Part shown: positions 18,256 to 30,840 of the stretch, in pieces
How positions within the stretch are numbered: position 1 is the first letter of the stretch
Layout of the letters: each line of letters begins with the position of its first letter
Assembly (NCBI RefSeq): GCF_900108955.1
Contig: NZ_FNYA01000004.1
Span: 211,560 to 275,559 of the forward strand
DNA from: Flavobacterium terrigena
GTDB taxonomy: Bacteria; Bacteroidota; Bacteroidia; Flavobacteriales; Flavobacteriaceae
Length of the DNA stretch: 64,000 nucleotides
Reading direction: 5' to 3'
The notes under the pieces: generated by a model
Seen by the model: only the letters and a program-made list of their open reading frames with translations
What the model was told of the DNA's origin: nothing
Database searches by the model: none
Made by a program: the position numbers and the translations under genes

Positions 18256-18699
18256 ATGGAACTAATTTTAAAACAAGACGTTCAAAATTTAGGTTTTAAA
18301 GATGATGTAGTAACTGTAAAAAACGGATACGGTCGTAACTTTTTAATTCCTCAAGGAGCTGCTATTTTAGCTACTTCTTCTGCTAAAAAAGTATTAGCTG
18401 AAAATTTAAAACAAAAAGCTCATAAAGAAGCTAAAGTTGTAGCAGACGCGAAAGCAACTGCTGAAGCTATCAAAGCTTTAGAGATAAAAATTACTGCAAA
18501 AGCAGGTGGTGAAAAATTATTCGGATCAATTTCTAATGCAGATATCGCGCAAGCTTTAGAAGCAAACGGACAATCAATCGACAGAAAATTTATTACTTCT
18601 GGTATTGTTAAAAGAACTGGAAAATACAATGCTACTATCCGTTTACACAGAGAAGTAATCATTGAATTACCTTATGAAATTGTTGCTGAAAAAGCATAA
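18256..18699 (+). CDS. rplI: 50S ribosomal protein L9
   Basis: A 147-residue large-subunit protein. The N-terminal rRNA-binding domain begins MELILKQDVQNLGFKDDVVTVKNGYGRNFLIPQG, the L9 signature. A long connecting helix rich in lysine and alanine (about residues 42-75) is followed by the C-terminal domain (KLFGSISNADIA). It is the last gene of the operon and is closed by a strong terminator at 18721. Confidence 0.96.
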   Translation: MELILKQDVQNLGFKDDVVTVKNGYGRNFLIPQGAAILATSSAKKVLAENLKQKAHKEAKVVADAKATAEAIKALEIKITAKAGGEKLFGSISNADIAQALEANGQSIDRKFITSGIVKRTGKYNATIRLHREVIIELPYEIVAEKA

Positions 18700-18720
18700 T
18701 TTTATTTAAAATATTTCTTT

Positions 18721-18750
18721 AAAAAGCGTTGCAATTGCAACGCTTTTTTT
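18721..18750 (+). terminator. Terminator of the rpsF-rpsR-rplI operon
   Basis: AAAAAGCGTTGC and GCAACGCTTTTT form a twelve-pair stem around AATT, followed by a long T run. Confidence 0.92.
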
Positions 18751-18795
18751 ATTTTTACGAAACCTTAAGTTTTTAAAAATAAAATGCATTTAAAA

Positions 18796-18803
18796 TAGTT
18801 TTG
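18796..18803 (+). promoter_or_regulatory. -7 promoter box before the DUF6495-like gene and ligA
   Basis: TAGTTTTG matches TAnnTTTG, seven bases before the ATG at 18810, so the transcript would be nearly leaderless. Confidence 0.5.
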
Positions 18804-18809
18804 CAGAAT

Positions 18810-21951
<3,142 letters not shown>

Positions 21952-21952
<1 letters not shown>

Positions 21953-22674
21953 TGAAAAACAATATTCAGAGTTTATTGAAGCGTGATCTAGAAGTAATTC
22001 CTTTGATGGCGTATTTTATTTTTTATTTCTTATATCTGGTTTTTGATAGGATATTAGAGCAGGAAGATTATGCTATATTAGTTAAACCCATAATAATTCC
22101 AATAATTGCCTTTCTGTATTTAACTAATAAAAAAAGTAAGCGCACTGTCTTAAATATTGCATTATTAGTTTTAATTTTTGTTTCAGACAATTCTACACTA
22201 CTTGAAATAAGATCTTTTTATGTTTACGCCACTATTATTTATATGCTAAGCGTTTATATTTTATTTTATTATGCTTTATTGGATATGAAGTATTTTCAGA
22301 GAAAAAGACAATTTAGTAATAAAGTTGGTTTTGTTTTGGCAAGTATATTTATAATTAGCCTACTTTATTTATTTTTCAATTATAATATTGTTGATAAAGC
22401 CGCAGAAAAATTTGTAGCATTTGAATATATGATCATATTTATGCTATTGTTTCTACTAAGTATGTTTAACTTTATTCAACTAAAATCAAAAAAGACAAAG
22501 TATTTATTCTTAATGATACTTTGTCTTTTCTTATCACATTTGTGTTTTTCAATGCATAAGTATTATAATGGACATGTTATCTTTAAGTATTTAATTTGTC
22601 TTGTAGAAACACCAGTTTATTATTTTTTACTGAAATATTTACTTAGAAAAGATAAAGAAATTATTGAACAATAA
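21952..22674 (+). CDS. YhhN-like polytopic membrane protein (tandem copy 2)
   Basis: A 240-residue protein with seven or eight predicted transmembrane helices. The segment LVKPIIIPIIAFLYL matches the KPLFLPVLFLYY region of the preceding protein, indicating a diverged tandem duplication. Other YhhN-family positions are weak, so it could be an independent membrane family. Its first base is the last base of the upstream gene's stop codon. The 3' end overlaps the convergent metallophosphatase gene by 14 bases. Confidence 0.55.
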
Positions 22675-23578
22675 TATTCTTTTCCTGGCTGATATATTTT
22701 GAATCATCACTTAAATAAAAATCAATTCTCCCTAAGTTTATTCCGTATGCACCAACTTGATTTACTACAACTTGTTTGCCAACTTTATTCGTTTTAATAA
22801 TTGGTTTGTCTAAGAAAGTATGCGTGTGTCCGCCAATAATCAAATCAATGTCTTTCGTAGCTTCTGCTAATTTCATATCCGAAGGTTTTTCAGCTTCGTT
22901 TTTATAATCAAATCCTAAATGCGATAAACAAATGATTAAATCGCATTTTTCTGTTTCTTTTAATGTTTTTGAAATATCCGTTGCTACTTCAATTGGGTTG
23001 TTGTAAATGGTTTCTTTGTATAATTTTTTATCTACTAAACCTTCTAATTGAACGCCTAAACCAAAAACACCAATTTTAATTCCGTCTTTTATAAATGTCT
23101 TATAAGGTTTTACTATTCCATTCAACACGGTATTCTTAAAATCATAATTTGCAGAAACAAATTCAAAGTTAGCATGAGGCAATTGGGCATAAAATCCATC
23201 AATTCCATTGTCGAAATCATGATTTCCCATAGTGGCTAAATCGTATTTCATCATACTCATTAGTTTGAATTCTAATTCGCCACCATAATAATTGAAATAA
23301 GGTGTTCCTTGAAAAATATCACCGGCATCTAACAATAAAACATTCGTTTCTTCTTTTCGAATTTGTTCAATTAAGCTCGCACGTCTTGCCACGCCGCCCA
23401 TTGCTGGATTTTTAGGATGATTTTCTGGAAATGGGTCAATGTGACTGTGTACGTCGTTAGTATGTAAAATTGTAATTTTACGCTCTTTTACGGTTGCAAA
23501 ACTCGATAAAGAAACGCCACTAAGAGTTACTAAAGCTGAAGTTGCTGCTGTATTTTTTATAAAAGTTCTTCTTTTCAT
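22661..23578 (-). CDS. Tat-exported metallophosphatase (5'-nucleotidase catalytic domain)
   Basis: A 305-residue calcineurin-like phosphoesterase equivalent to the N-terminal catalytic half of UshA-type 5'-nucleotidases. A twin-arginine-like signal (KRRTFIKN, about residues 2-9) precedes the metal-binding motifs: NDVH, LLDAGD, MGNHDFD, CLSHLG and GGHTH. All expected dinuclear-metal ligands are present. The C-terminal nucleotide-binding half is absent here but is encoded as a separate protein by the gene immediately upstream in transcription order, six bases away. The two products are probably exported and may associate. Substrate specificity is inferred from family. Confidence 0.88.
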   Translation of the reverse strand: MKRRTFIKNTAATSALVTLSGVSLSSFATVKERKITILHTNDVHSHIDPFPENHPKNPAMGGVARRASLIEQIRKEETNVLLLDAGDIFQGTPYFNYYGGELEFKLMSMMKYDLATMGNHDFDNGIDGFYAQLPHANFEFVSANYDFKNTVLNGIVKPYKTFIKDGIKIGVFGLGVQLEGLVDKKLYKETIYNNPIEVATDISKTLKETEKCDLIICLSHLGFDYKNEAEKPSDMKLAEATKDIDLIIGGHTHTFLDKPIIKTNKVGKQVVVNQVGAYGINLGRIDFYLSDDSKYISQEKNIIVQ

Positions 23579-23584
23579 TTTGTA

Positions 23585-24367
23585 CTATTCTTTAATAATT
23601 CTTGGTGAATTGGATGCTACAATTGATTTATACTTGTAGAAATAATCAATTAACACATTTCTTATTTTATAATTCAAATCATAAGTTCCTTCATTTTTAA
23701 GGAAAAAAGTCATGTTGTCGCCTCCATTTGATAAATAATCAGAAGTTAAAACATAATATATTTTTGAATTATCAATGGGTTTGTCTTCAAATAAAATTTT
23801 GGTGATTTCACTGTTTGAGTTCAAATAAATTTTCAAACCATTTAGTGGATGTGGTTTTTTTTCTGTGATAATATGTTGTGCTAAAGTCTTAATTTGTTCA
23901 CCTTTCAGTGCTACAACAATTAAGCTATTTTCAAAGGGCATAACTTCAAATGCATTTCTTTTCGTGATATTTCCTTTCGGGATGATAGAACGAATTCCAC
24001 CATTATTAAATAAAGTAATGTCAATTTTCTTATTTTCTCTTTTTAAAAAAATCGGATTGGCTAATTCAAAACAAGCATCAGCCATAAAATTTCCAATATT
24101 GGATTGCCATTCGCCTTTGTTTTTATCTAAAGTTTCTGGACAATAGGAGATAACGCTGTCTAAATCTTTGTCAATATGAGTTCTATAAGGTTTTATGAAA
24201 GACTCAATGTTTTCATTTGTGGCGTAATTTTTATTGACTTCAATCTTTTTTCCTTCAACTAAATAGTTGTTGTACGATTTTGTTTTGCAAGAAGCTAAAC
24301 TTAATAATGTTAAAGTTGTAACAAAAATTGTGTAAAGATGATTAGTATTTTTACTTTTGAATGTCAT
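23585..24367 (-). CDS. Lipoprotein with stand-alone 5'-nucleotidase C-terminal domain
   Basis: A 260-residue predicted lipoprotein (signal ending LLSLASC). The mature region is the C-terminal substrate-binding domain of 5'-nucleotidases, recognisable by FNNGGIRSIIPKGNI, then MPFENSLIVVALKGEQ, and YYVLTSDYLSNGGDNMTFF near the end. This domain normally binds the nucleotide base and is fused C-terminal to the metallophosphatase domain; here it is the first gene of a two-gene operon followed by the catalytic half. The ATG at 24367 is preferred to an upstream TTG. The order is the reverse of the usual fusion, so a simple frameshift split is excluded. Confidence 0.85.
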   Translation of the reverse strand: MTFKSKNTNHLYTIFVTTLTLLSLASCKTKSYNNYLVEGKKIEVNKNYATNENIESFIKPYRTHIDKDLDSVISYCPETLDKNKGEWQSNIGNFMADACFELANPIFLKRENKKIDITLFNNGGIRSIIPKGNITKRNAFEVMPFENSLIVVALKGEQIKTLAQHIITEKKPHPLNGLKIYLNSNSEITKILFEDKPIDNSKIYYVLTSDYLSNGGDNMTFFLKNEGTYDLNYKIRNVLIDYFYKYKSIVASNSPRIIKE

Positions 24368-24386
24368 ATATTCCAATAGATTACTT

Positions 24387-24394
24387 TAATTTTG
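24387..24394 (+). promoter_or_regulatory. -7 promoter box before the DUF6913-like gene and dapA
   Basis: TAATTTTG fits TAnnTTTG, 19 bases before the ATG at 24414, in the short divergent gap. Confidence 0.5.
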
Positions 24395-24413
24395 TAAAAG
24401 AAGTAAAGTTACA

Positions 24414-24932
24414 ATGATTTCTAAAATAATAAAGGATTTTTTTCTTAAAAGAAAGGTAAATAATAGGTTAAAAGATTATCAATTACAAGTGTCTTCAAAC
24501 AAGATAGTTAAAGTTGGTGTGTTGATTGATGGGAATTATTTTACGAATCAAGAATTATTAGTTGAAGAAATTGCGAAACACGGCATTGTAAAAGAAAACA
24601 TTGAAATTTTGTCTTTTGTAAACAAGAATAAGAAAACATTATTGGAAAAATTTGATTATTTTTTCAGGAAAGATATTTCATTTGGTGGGTTGTTTAAAAG
24701 CGAAAGAGTTACTAATTTTACCGACCAACCTTTTGACATGTTAATTAGTTATTACGACATTCAAAAGCCAACATTATTATTAGTTACAAAAAGTTCAAAA
24801 GCCAAGTTTAAGGTTGGTTTTCAAACGATTGATAAAAGAATTAATCATTTGTCAATCAATTCAGTAGCGGAAAATTACACGGAATTTATTTCGGAATTAT
24901 TTAAATATTTAAAAATACTAAAAAAAATATAA
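24414..24932 (+). CDS. Conserved flavobacterial protein (DUF6913-like)
   Basis: A 172-residue basic protein. I recall similar flavobacterial proteins as a domain of unknown function (DUF6913), which I could not check. The sequence suggests an alpha/beta fold ([40 protein letters not shown]), loosely like nucleotide-binding or glycosyltransferase-type folds, but no active-site motif is clear. It ends one base before dapA and is probably cotranscribed with it. Confidence 0.7.
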   Translation: MISKIIKDFFLKRKVNNRLKDYQLQVSSNKIVKVGVLIDGNYFTNQELLVEEIAKHGIVKENIEILSFVNKNKKTLLEKFDYFFRKDISFGGLFKSERVTNFTDQPFDMLISYYDIQKPTLLLVTKSSKAKFKVGFQTIDKRINHLSINSVAENYTEFISELFKYLKILKKI

Positions 24933-24933
24933 C

Positions 24934-25812
24934 ATGCAATCATTAATCGGAACAGGAGTGGCGCTGGTTACACCTTTCAAAAAAGATTTTTCTGTAGATA
25001 CAGAAGCTTTAGCTAAAATTACAAACTACGTTATTGAAGGCGGAGTAGAATATTTAGTAATATTAGGAACAACAGCAGAAAGCGCAACTCTAAACGCTGA
25101 TGAAAAAGAACTAGTAATTCAAACAATTATTGCTGCGAATAACGGTAGAGTACCAATGGTTTTAGGTGTTGGTGGAAACAATACAGCAGATGTAGTTGCA
25201 GAATTAAAAACAAGAGATTTATCACAGTTTGCTGCGATTTTATCAGTTTCTCCATACTATAACAAACCTACTCAAGAAGGAATTTATCAGCATTTCAAAG
25301 CAGTTTCTGAAGCGTCGCCAATTTCAATTATTTTATATAATGTTCCAGGAAGAACAGCTAGTAATATGTTACCAAGTACGGTAATTAGATTAGCAAACGA
25401 TTTTAAAAATGTTATTGGAATTAAAGAAGCAGCTGGAGATATTGTTCAAGCGATGAAATTAATTCAAACTAAACCAGAAGGTTTCTTAGTAATTTCTGGT
25501 GATGATATGATTACGTTACCGATGGTTTTAGCTGGTGGAGCAGGAGTAATTTCTGTAATTGGAGAAGGTTTTCCGAAGGAATTTTCAGAAATGGTACGTT
25601 TAGGATTAAACAAAAAAGCAGTTGAAGCTTACAAAATTCATTACAAATTAGCCGATTCAATTGATATGATTTTCGAACAAGGAAACCCTGCAGGTATTAA
25701 AGAAGTCTTTAAACACTTGGGATTATCTGAAAATATCGTACGTTTGCCGTTAGTAACTGTTGATGAAAACTTATCTGGAAGATTATCAAATTTCATTAAA
25801 AATTTAGGTTAA
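24934..25812 (+). CDS. dapA: 4-hydroxy-tetrahydrodipicolinate synthase
   Basis: A 292-residue TIM-barrel aldolase that condenses pyruvate with aspartate semialdehyde, the first committed step of lysine and diaminopimelate synthesis. The Schiff-base lysine is Lys164 in GIKEAAGD, the catalytic tyrosine is Tyr135 in LYNVPGR, and GTTAES at 45-50 binds substrate. Length is typical. It lies after the DUF6913-like gene and 85 bases before bamD. Confidence 0.96.
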   Translation: MQSLIGTGVALVTPFKKDFSVDTEALAKITNYVIEGGVEYLVILGTTAESATLNADEKELVIQTIIAANNGRVPMVLGVGGNNTADVVAELKTRDLSQFAAILSVSPYYNKPTQEGIYQHFKAVSEASPISIILYNVPGRTASNMLPSTVIRLANDFKNVIGIKEAAGDIVQAMKLIQTKPEGFLVISGDDMITLPMVLAGGAGVISVIGEGFPKEFSEMVRLGLNKKAVEAYKIHYKLADSIDMIFEQGNPAGIKEVFKHLGLSENIVRLPLVTVDENLSGRLSNFIKNLG

Positions 25813-25821
25813 AAATCTTTT

Positions 25822-25851
25822 TTGTAAAACATAAAAATATATCTACCTTTG
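25822..25851 (+). promoter_or_regulatory. Promoter of the bamD-rpoZ-coaBC-porD-recN run
   Basis: TTG at 25822-25824 and TACCTTTG at 25844-25851, 19 bases apart, form a close match to the Bacteroidota promoter. It lies 46 bases before the bamD ATG. Confidence 0.8.
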
Positions 25852-25897
25852 CAGTTGCTTTTTCAAAGTGTGCAAAAGGCATAACGTAACAATAAAT

Positions 25898-26704
25898 ATG
25901 AACAAATTTTTATATATACTTTTAGCAATACTAACATTATCATCTTGTAGTGAATATCAAAAAGCTTTAAAATCTGATGATGTAGAATTCAAAACAAAAG
26001 TTTTTCACACACAAATTGAAAAGAAAAAGTATTCTAAAGCAATAAGATTGTTTGAACAATATGCCACTTCTTATAGAGGAAAACCTCAAGGAGAAAGCGC
26101 TTTTTTCAATTATGCAAAAGCATTATATGCTACAAAACAGTATATTACTGCAGCATACCAATTTGAAAGTTTTGCAAGTAGTTACCCAAAAAGTGCTAAT
26201 GCTGAAGAAGCAGCCTTTTTAGGAGCTGAAAGTTATAGTAGAGTTTCGCCGATTTATAGTTTAGATCAAGTTGATACAGATAAAGCATTAAGTAAGATTC
26301 AAATTTTTGCTAATAAATATCCAAATTCTCAATATTTGCCAAAAGCAAACGAAATTGTAAAAGTGTTATCTGAAAAATTAGAATTAAAAGCATTTGAAAT
26401 TGCTAAACAATATAATACAATTGGAGAATTTACTAGAGATTATAATGCCGCAATTAAAGCATTAGATAACTTTGTTTTAAATTATCCAGGTTCAAAATTT
26501 AAAGAAGACGCTTTGTTTTATAAATACGATTCAATGTACAAATTAGCGTTGAATAGTATTCCATCTAAAAAGCAAGAAAGATTAAATTCGGCTAAAACTT
26601 ATTATCAAAGTTTAATCAAATTTAAAGCAGATACCAAGTATTTAGAGAAATCTAATAAAATGCTTGAAACAGTAGATAAAGAATTGAAACAATATACAAA
26701 TTAA
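25898..26704 (+). CDS. bamD: Outer membrane protein assembly factor BamD
   Basis: A 268-residue predicted lipoprotein (signal MNKFLYILLAILTLSSC, acylated cysteine at residue 17). The mature part contains TPR-like helical repeats, including KYSKAIRLFEQYATSYRGKPQGESAFF and AAYQFESFASSYPKSANAEEAAF, typical of BamD/YfiO. It would sit on the inner face of the outer membrane as part of the BAM machinery that folds beta-barrel proteins. A GTG start at 25868 would add ten residues before the signal and is rejected. It leads the run rpoZ, coaBC, porD, recN. Confidence 0.9.
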   Translation: MNKFLYILLAILTLSSCSEYQKALKSDDVEFKTKVFHTQIEKKKYSKAIRLFEQYATSYRGKPQGESAFFNYAKALYATKQYITAAYQFESFASSYPKSANAEEAAFLGAESYSRVSPIYSLDQVDTDKALSKIQIFANKYPNSQYLPKANEIVKVLSEKLELKAFEIAKQYNTIGEFTRDYNAAIKALDNFVLNYPGSKFKEDALFYKYDSMYKLALNSIPSKKQERLNSAKTYYQSLIKFKADTKYLEKSNKMLETVDKELKQYTN

Positions 26705-26712
26705 TCATTATT

Positions 26713-27027
26713 ATGGATTTAAAGAAAACAAATGCTCCAGTAAACACTATAACTTACAATAAAAGTGTAATTGAAGAACCAACTGGAAATGTATATGAAG
26801 CAATTACTATAATAGCACGTAGAGCAAATCAAATTAATTCTGAAATTAAAAAAGAATTATTAGATAAGTTAGACGAATTTGCTACTTATAATGATAGTTT
26901 AGAGGAAGTTTTCGAAAATAAAGAACAAATTGAAGTTTCTAAATATTACGAAAAATTACCTAAACCACATGCTTTAGCTGTTCAAGAATGGTTAGAGGAT
27001 AAAATTTATCATAGAGATACTAAATAA
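26713..27027 (+). CDS. rpoZ: RNA polymerase omega subunit (Bacteroidota type)
   Basis: A 104-residue protein resembling the RpoZ/Rpb6 family. The core segment GNVYEAITIIARRANQINSEIK corresponds to the conserved omega helix that clamps the beta-prime C-terminus, and the tail HALAVQEWLEDKIYHR is typical of the Bacteroidota form. It assists RNA polymerase assembly. It is located between bamD and coaBC with gaps of 8 and 15 bases; rpoZ next to coaBC is a common bacterial arrangement. Confidence 0.85.
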   Translation: MDLKKTNAPVNTITYNKSVIEEPTGNVYEAITIIARRANQINSEIKKELLDKLDEFATYNDSLEEVFENKEQIEVSKYYEKLPKPHALAVQEWLEDKIYHRDTK

Positions 27028-27042
27028 TTTAAACTTATATTA

Positions 27043-28254
27043 ATGTCTGTTTTAAACGGTAAAAACGTTTTGCTAGGTGTTTCTGGCGGAATCGCAGCTT
27101 ATAAAACAGCATCATTAGTAAGACTTCTTATAAAAGCAGGTGCACATGTACAAGTTGTCATGACACCTGCTTCTCTTGATTTTGTTACCCCGTTAACATT
27201 ATCAACGCTTTCAAAAAATCCAGTTTATAGTACGTTTTATAACGAAGAAGATGCAAATGCTACTTGGAATAATCATGTAGAATTAGCACTTTGGGCAGAT
27301 TATATGCTTATTGCACCTGCAACAGCTAATACTTTGTCGAAAATGGCATCTGGTACTTGTGATAACTTGCTAATGGCAACGTATTTGTCTGCAAAATGTC
27401 CAGTATATTTTGCTCCAGCAATGGATTTAGATATGTACATTCATCCTACAACTAAAATTAATTTCGATAAATTACAAAGTTTCGGAAACACTATAATCCC
27501 TGCAGAAAGCGGCGAATTAGCGAGTGGTTTAAGTGGTGAAGGTAGAATGGCTGAGCCAGAAAATATTATTCAATTTATTGAAAAAGATTTGGAAAGTAAA
27601 TTACCTCTTAAAGGTAAAAAAGTCTTAATTACTGCTGGTCCAACTTATGAAGCTATTGATCCTGTTCGTTTCATAGGAAATCATTCCTCTGGAAAGATGG
27701 GATTTGATATTGCAACTGCCGCCGCAAATTTAGGTGCAGAAGTTGTTTTGGTTTCTGGACCAACACATTTGCAAATGAAGAACAGTTCGGTAAAAGTAAT
27801 AAGAGTAACTTCGGCAGATGAAATGTATGAAGCATGTCATCAATATTTTTCAACTACTGATGTAGCTATCGCTGCTGCTGCTGTTGCCGATTATAAGCCA
27901 AAAAATGTGGCCACTCAGAAAATAAAAAAGACGGAAGAAACGTTTACTATAGAGCTAGAAAAAAATAAAGATATTTTATTATCTTTAGGTCAGATTAAAA
28001 AGAATCAATTTTTAATTGGCTTTGCTTTAGAGACTGAAAATGAGATAGAAAACGCAAAAATTAAAATTGAAAAGAAGAATTTAGACTTAATTGTCTTGAA
28101 TTCTTTAAAAGATAAAGGTGCAGGTTTTGGAAAACCAACGAATAAAGTTACTTTTATTGATAAAGATTTTAATATATTTGAGAATCCTTTAAAATCTAAG
28201 GAATTAGTTGCCGAAGATATTGTTAACCTAATTGTGAAAAAATATGCGAATTAA
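27043..28254 (+). CDS. coaBC: Bifunctional phosphopantothenoylcysteine decarboxylase / phosphopantothenate-cysteine ligase
   Basis: A 403-residue bifunctional coenzyme A biosynthesis enzyme. The N-terminal CoaC flavoprotein domain (about 1-185) contains GVSGGIAAYK, PATANTLSKMASGTCDNLL with the conserved cysteine, and PAMDLDMY. The C-terminal CoaB domain (about 190-400) contains TAGPTYEAIDPVRFIGNHSSGKMG and AAAVADYKPKN. The product is 4'-phosphopantetheine. The stop overlaps the porD start by 11 bases. Confidence 0.96.
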   Translation: MSVLNGKNVLLGVSGGIAAYKTASLVRLLIKAGAHVQVVMTPASLDFVTPLTLSTLSKNPVYSTFYNEEDANATWNNHVELALWADYMLIAPATANTLSKMASGTCDNLLMATYLSAKCPVYFAPAMDLDMYIHPTTKINFDKLQSFGNTIIPAESGELASGLSGEGRMAEPENIIQFIEKDLESKLPLKGKKVLITAGPTYEAIDPVRFIGNHSSGKMGFDIATAAANLGAEVVLVSGPTHLQMKNSSVKVIRVTSADEMYEACHQYFSTTDVAIAAAAVADYKPKNVATQKIKKTEETFTIELEKNKDILLSLGQIKKNQFLIGFALETENEIENAKIKIEKKNLDLIVLNSLKDKGAGFGKPTNKVTFIDKDFNIFENPLKSKELVAEDIVNLIVKKYAN

Positions 28255-29128
28255 ATTTTTAATACTATTTGTTTTAAGTGCTTTTTGTGCATCTTCACAA
28301 GAATTAAAAGCAGTAGTTTCTATAAATTCTGCTCAGGTTACAAACGTAAATCCTCAGATTTTTAAGAATTTAGAAAAACAAATTTTCGATTTTTTAAATA
28401 ATACTAAATTTTCAGATAAAGTTGTAAAACAAAATGAAAAAGTAAATTGTTCATTTTTCTTTATCGTAAATAAATTTGAAGCCAATAATTTCGAAGTTAC
28501 TTTACAAGTAAATTCAACCAGACCAGTTTTCAATTCAACTTTTACAACACCAATTCTAAATATTAATGATAAAGACGTAAGTTTTAAATACATTGAATTT
28601 GAAAACTTAATTTACGATCAAAATTCATTTACTTCAAATTTAGTATCCGTTTTATCTTTTTATGCGAATATTGTTTTAGCCTCTGATGCAGATACTTTTT
28701 CTGATAAAGGCGGTACAGAATATTTAGAAAGTGCTTTAAATATTTCGAATGTAGCACAATCAAGTGGTTTTTCTGGTTGGGTGCAAACAGGAAAAAAAAC
28801 AACGAGATATAATTTAATTTCAGATTTAATGTCTAATACTTTTGATGCTTACAGAGAAACACTATATCAGTATCACATTAATGGATTAGATAAAATGGCA
28901 GACGATTTAAAAACCGGGAAATTAGAAATAATCAATTCTATTGAAACGTTGCTAAAATTACATAAAGTGAGACCAAATTCACTTTTAGCAAGAACGTTCT
29001 TCGATGCTAAAACTGATGAAATTGTAAATATTTTCACTGGTGGACCAATGTTAGACGTCTCAAAAGTAAAAGATAATTTAGCTACCATTTCTCCGTTAAA
29101 TTCTTCTAAATGGAATAAAATAAGGTAA
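28244..29128 (+). CDS. porD: T9SS-associated PorD (DUF4835) protein
   Basis: A 294-residue exported protein with signal peptide MRIKFLILFVLSAFCASS before QEL. The mature region matches my memory of the DUF4835 family, named PorD for its involvement in type IX secretion. Supporting features include the segment YIEFENLIYDQNSFTSNLVSVLSFYANIVLASDADTFS and the ending IFTGGPMLDVSKVKDNLATISP. Its molecular role is unknown and it is probably periplasmic. It overlaps coaBC by 11 bases and is one base from recN. Its presence fits the four T9SS-exported proteins encoded from 32191. Confidence 0.82.
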   Translation: MRIKFLILFVLSAFCASSQELKAVVSINSAQVTNVNPQIFKNLEKQIFDFLNNTKFSDKVVKQNEKVNCSFFFIVNKFEANNFEVTLQVNSTRPVFNSTFTTPILNINDKDVSFKYIEFENLIYDQNSFTSNLVSVLSFYANIVLASDADTFSDKGGTEYLESALNISNVAQSSGFSGWVQTGKKTTRYNLISDLMSNTFDAYRETLYQYHINGLDKMADDLKTGKLEIINSIETLLKLHKVRPNSLLARTFFDAKTDEIVNIFTGGPMLDVSKVKDNLATISPLNSSKWNKIR

Positions 29129-29129
29129 T

Positions 29130-30782
29130 ATGCTTTTATCTTTATCAGTTCAAAATTACGCTTTAATAGAACAGCTTAATATTAATTTTACCAATCAGTT
29201 TGCTACCATTACTGGAGAAACGGGTGCGGGAAAATCGATATTATTAGGTGCTTTAGGTTTGATAATGGGTAATCGTGCCGATTTGTCTTCACTTAAAGAT
29301 AAAGAAAAAAAATGTGTAGTTGAAGCAAGTTTTGAAGTTTCGAAATACAATTTAAAACCGCTGTTCGAAGCCAACGATTTAGATTACGAAAACACTACAA
29401 TAATAAGAAGAGAAATTTTACCTTCAGGTAAATCGCGCGCTTTCATTAATGATACGCCGGTTAATTTATCGGAACTTCAAATTTTAGCTGAAAATCTTAT
29501 CGATATACATTCACAGCATCAAACACGTGAATTAGAACAACAAAATTACCAGATTTCTATTTTAGATGCCATTGGTACGAATTCGGAAAATCTAAAAGAA
29601 TACGCAGTTTTATTATCAGATTTTAAACAAAAATCAAAAGAGTTAGAACAAGCAATTGCAGATAAAAATACCTTATTTACGGCTCAAGAATACAATTCTT
29701 ATTTGTTAAATGAGTTAATTCAAGTTGGATTACAACCGAATGAACAAGCAGAATTGGAAGAAGAATTATTGGGTTTAAATAATTCGGAATTAATTAGCGA
29801 AACTTTGAGTAAATTGGTTTCAAGTGCTAATGAAGAGCAATTCGGATTCATAAATGCCTTGAAAGAGTGCAAAAATGCTTTGCATAAAATCGCTCCATTT
29901 TCAACTTCTTATTCAGAATTATATGAAAGATTAAATTCTTCATTGATTGAATTAGAAGATATTGCTGATACGAGTTTCAATTTAGCTGAAAAAAACGTTT
30001 ACAATCCAGAACGATTAGAATTTATTTCAAGCAGATTACAAACGATTTACGATTTACAAAAGAAACACCAAGTTTCTACCATTGAAGATTTAATTGATAT
30101 TAGAAATCAATTAGACGAAAAAGTGCTTTTAGTTGATAATTTAGAAGAAAAAATCAATAGTTTGAATGCGTATCTAAGCACGAAAACTGCGGAATTAAAT
30201 GCAACAGCAAAAAATATTACAGATAACAGGAGTAAGGCTATTCCTGTTTTCATAGATAAAATTTCTTCTATTTTGTTCGAATTAGGAATGCCAGATTCGC
30301 AATTTAAAATGGAATTAATTCCTTCGAATCAGTTTTTATCGAACGGAAAAGACGAATTAGAATTATTGTTTTCAGCGAATAAAGGAACGAGCTTAGGTTC
30401 GTTTAAAAAAGTGGCTTCAGGTGGAGAAATGTCGAGAATAATGTTGGCAATAAAATCTGTTTTAGCTGATTTTTCTCAATTGCCAACTATTTTATTTGAT
30501 GAAATTGACACAGGAGTTTCTGGTGAAATTGCCTTGAAAATGGGAGAAATTATGAGTAAAATGAGCTCGAATCGTCAAGTTTTTGCGATTACACATTTAC
30601 CTCAAATTGCTTCAAAAGGTGATGCGCAATATAAAGTTTCAAAAGAGACTGTTGCAGATAATACAATTTCTAAAATTGTCAAATTAAATTCTGATGAACG
30701 AATTGTAGAAATTGCTGAAATGTTATCTGGAAAACAAATTACAGATTCGGCACTAACTCATGCTAAAACATTATTAAATTAA
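29130..30782 (+). CDS. recN: DNA repair protein RecN
   Basis: A 550-residue SMC-like ATPase that acts in double-strand break repair. Walker A (TGETGAGKS) lies at about residues 29-37. Long coiled-coil segments occupy about 150-380, and Walker B (ILFDEIDTGVSGE) is near 455. The signature ASGGEMSRIMLA is present just before it. Length is typical. It follows porD with a one-base gap and ends the operon; a separate promoter box for fabV lies after it. Confidence 0.95.
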   Translation: MLLSLSVQNYALIEQLNINFTNQFATITGETGAGKSILLGALGLIMGNRADLSSLKDKEKKCVVEASFEVSKYNLKPLFEANDLDYENTTIIRREILPSGKSRAFINDTPVNLSELQILAENLIDIHSQHQTRELEQQNYQISILDAIGTNSENLKEYAVLLSDFKQKSKELEQAIADKNTLFTAQEYNSYLLNELIQVGLQPNEQAELEEELLGLNNSELISETLSKLVSSANEEQFGFINALKECKNALHKIAPFSTSYSELYERLNSSLIELEDIADTSFNLAEKNVYNPERLEFISSRLQTIYDLQKKHQVSTIEDLIDIRNQLDEKVLLVDNLEEKINSLNAYLSTKTAELNATAKNITDNRSKAIPVFIDKISSILFELGMPDSQFKMELIPSNQFLSNGKDELELLFSANKGTSLGSFKKVASGGEMSRIMLAIKSVLADFSQLPTILFDEIDTGVSGEIALKMGEIMSKMSSNRQVFAITHLPQIASKGDAQYKVSKETVADNTISKIVKLNSDERIVEIAEMLSGKQITDSALTHAKTLLN

Positions 30783-30788
30783 AATTTA

Positions 30789-30796
30789 TACTTTTG
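30789..30796 (+). promoter_or_regulatory. -7 promoter box of fabV
   Basis: TACTTTTG fits TAnnTTTG and lies 44 bases before the fabV ATG, directly after the recN stop. No clear -33 box was seen. Confidence 0.5.
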
Positions 30797-30840
30797 TAAT
30801 AGATTTAAAACAAGATACAACAATAATAAAAAATAAAATT

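Noticed and set aside
22661..24367. 5'-nucleotidase split as a frameshifted pseudogene
   Set aside because: Each half has its own start and export signal, and the domain order is reversed, so a simple frameshift cannot produce this arrangement.
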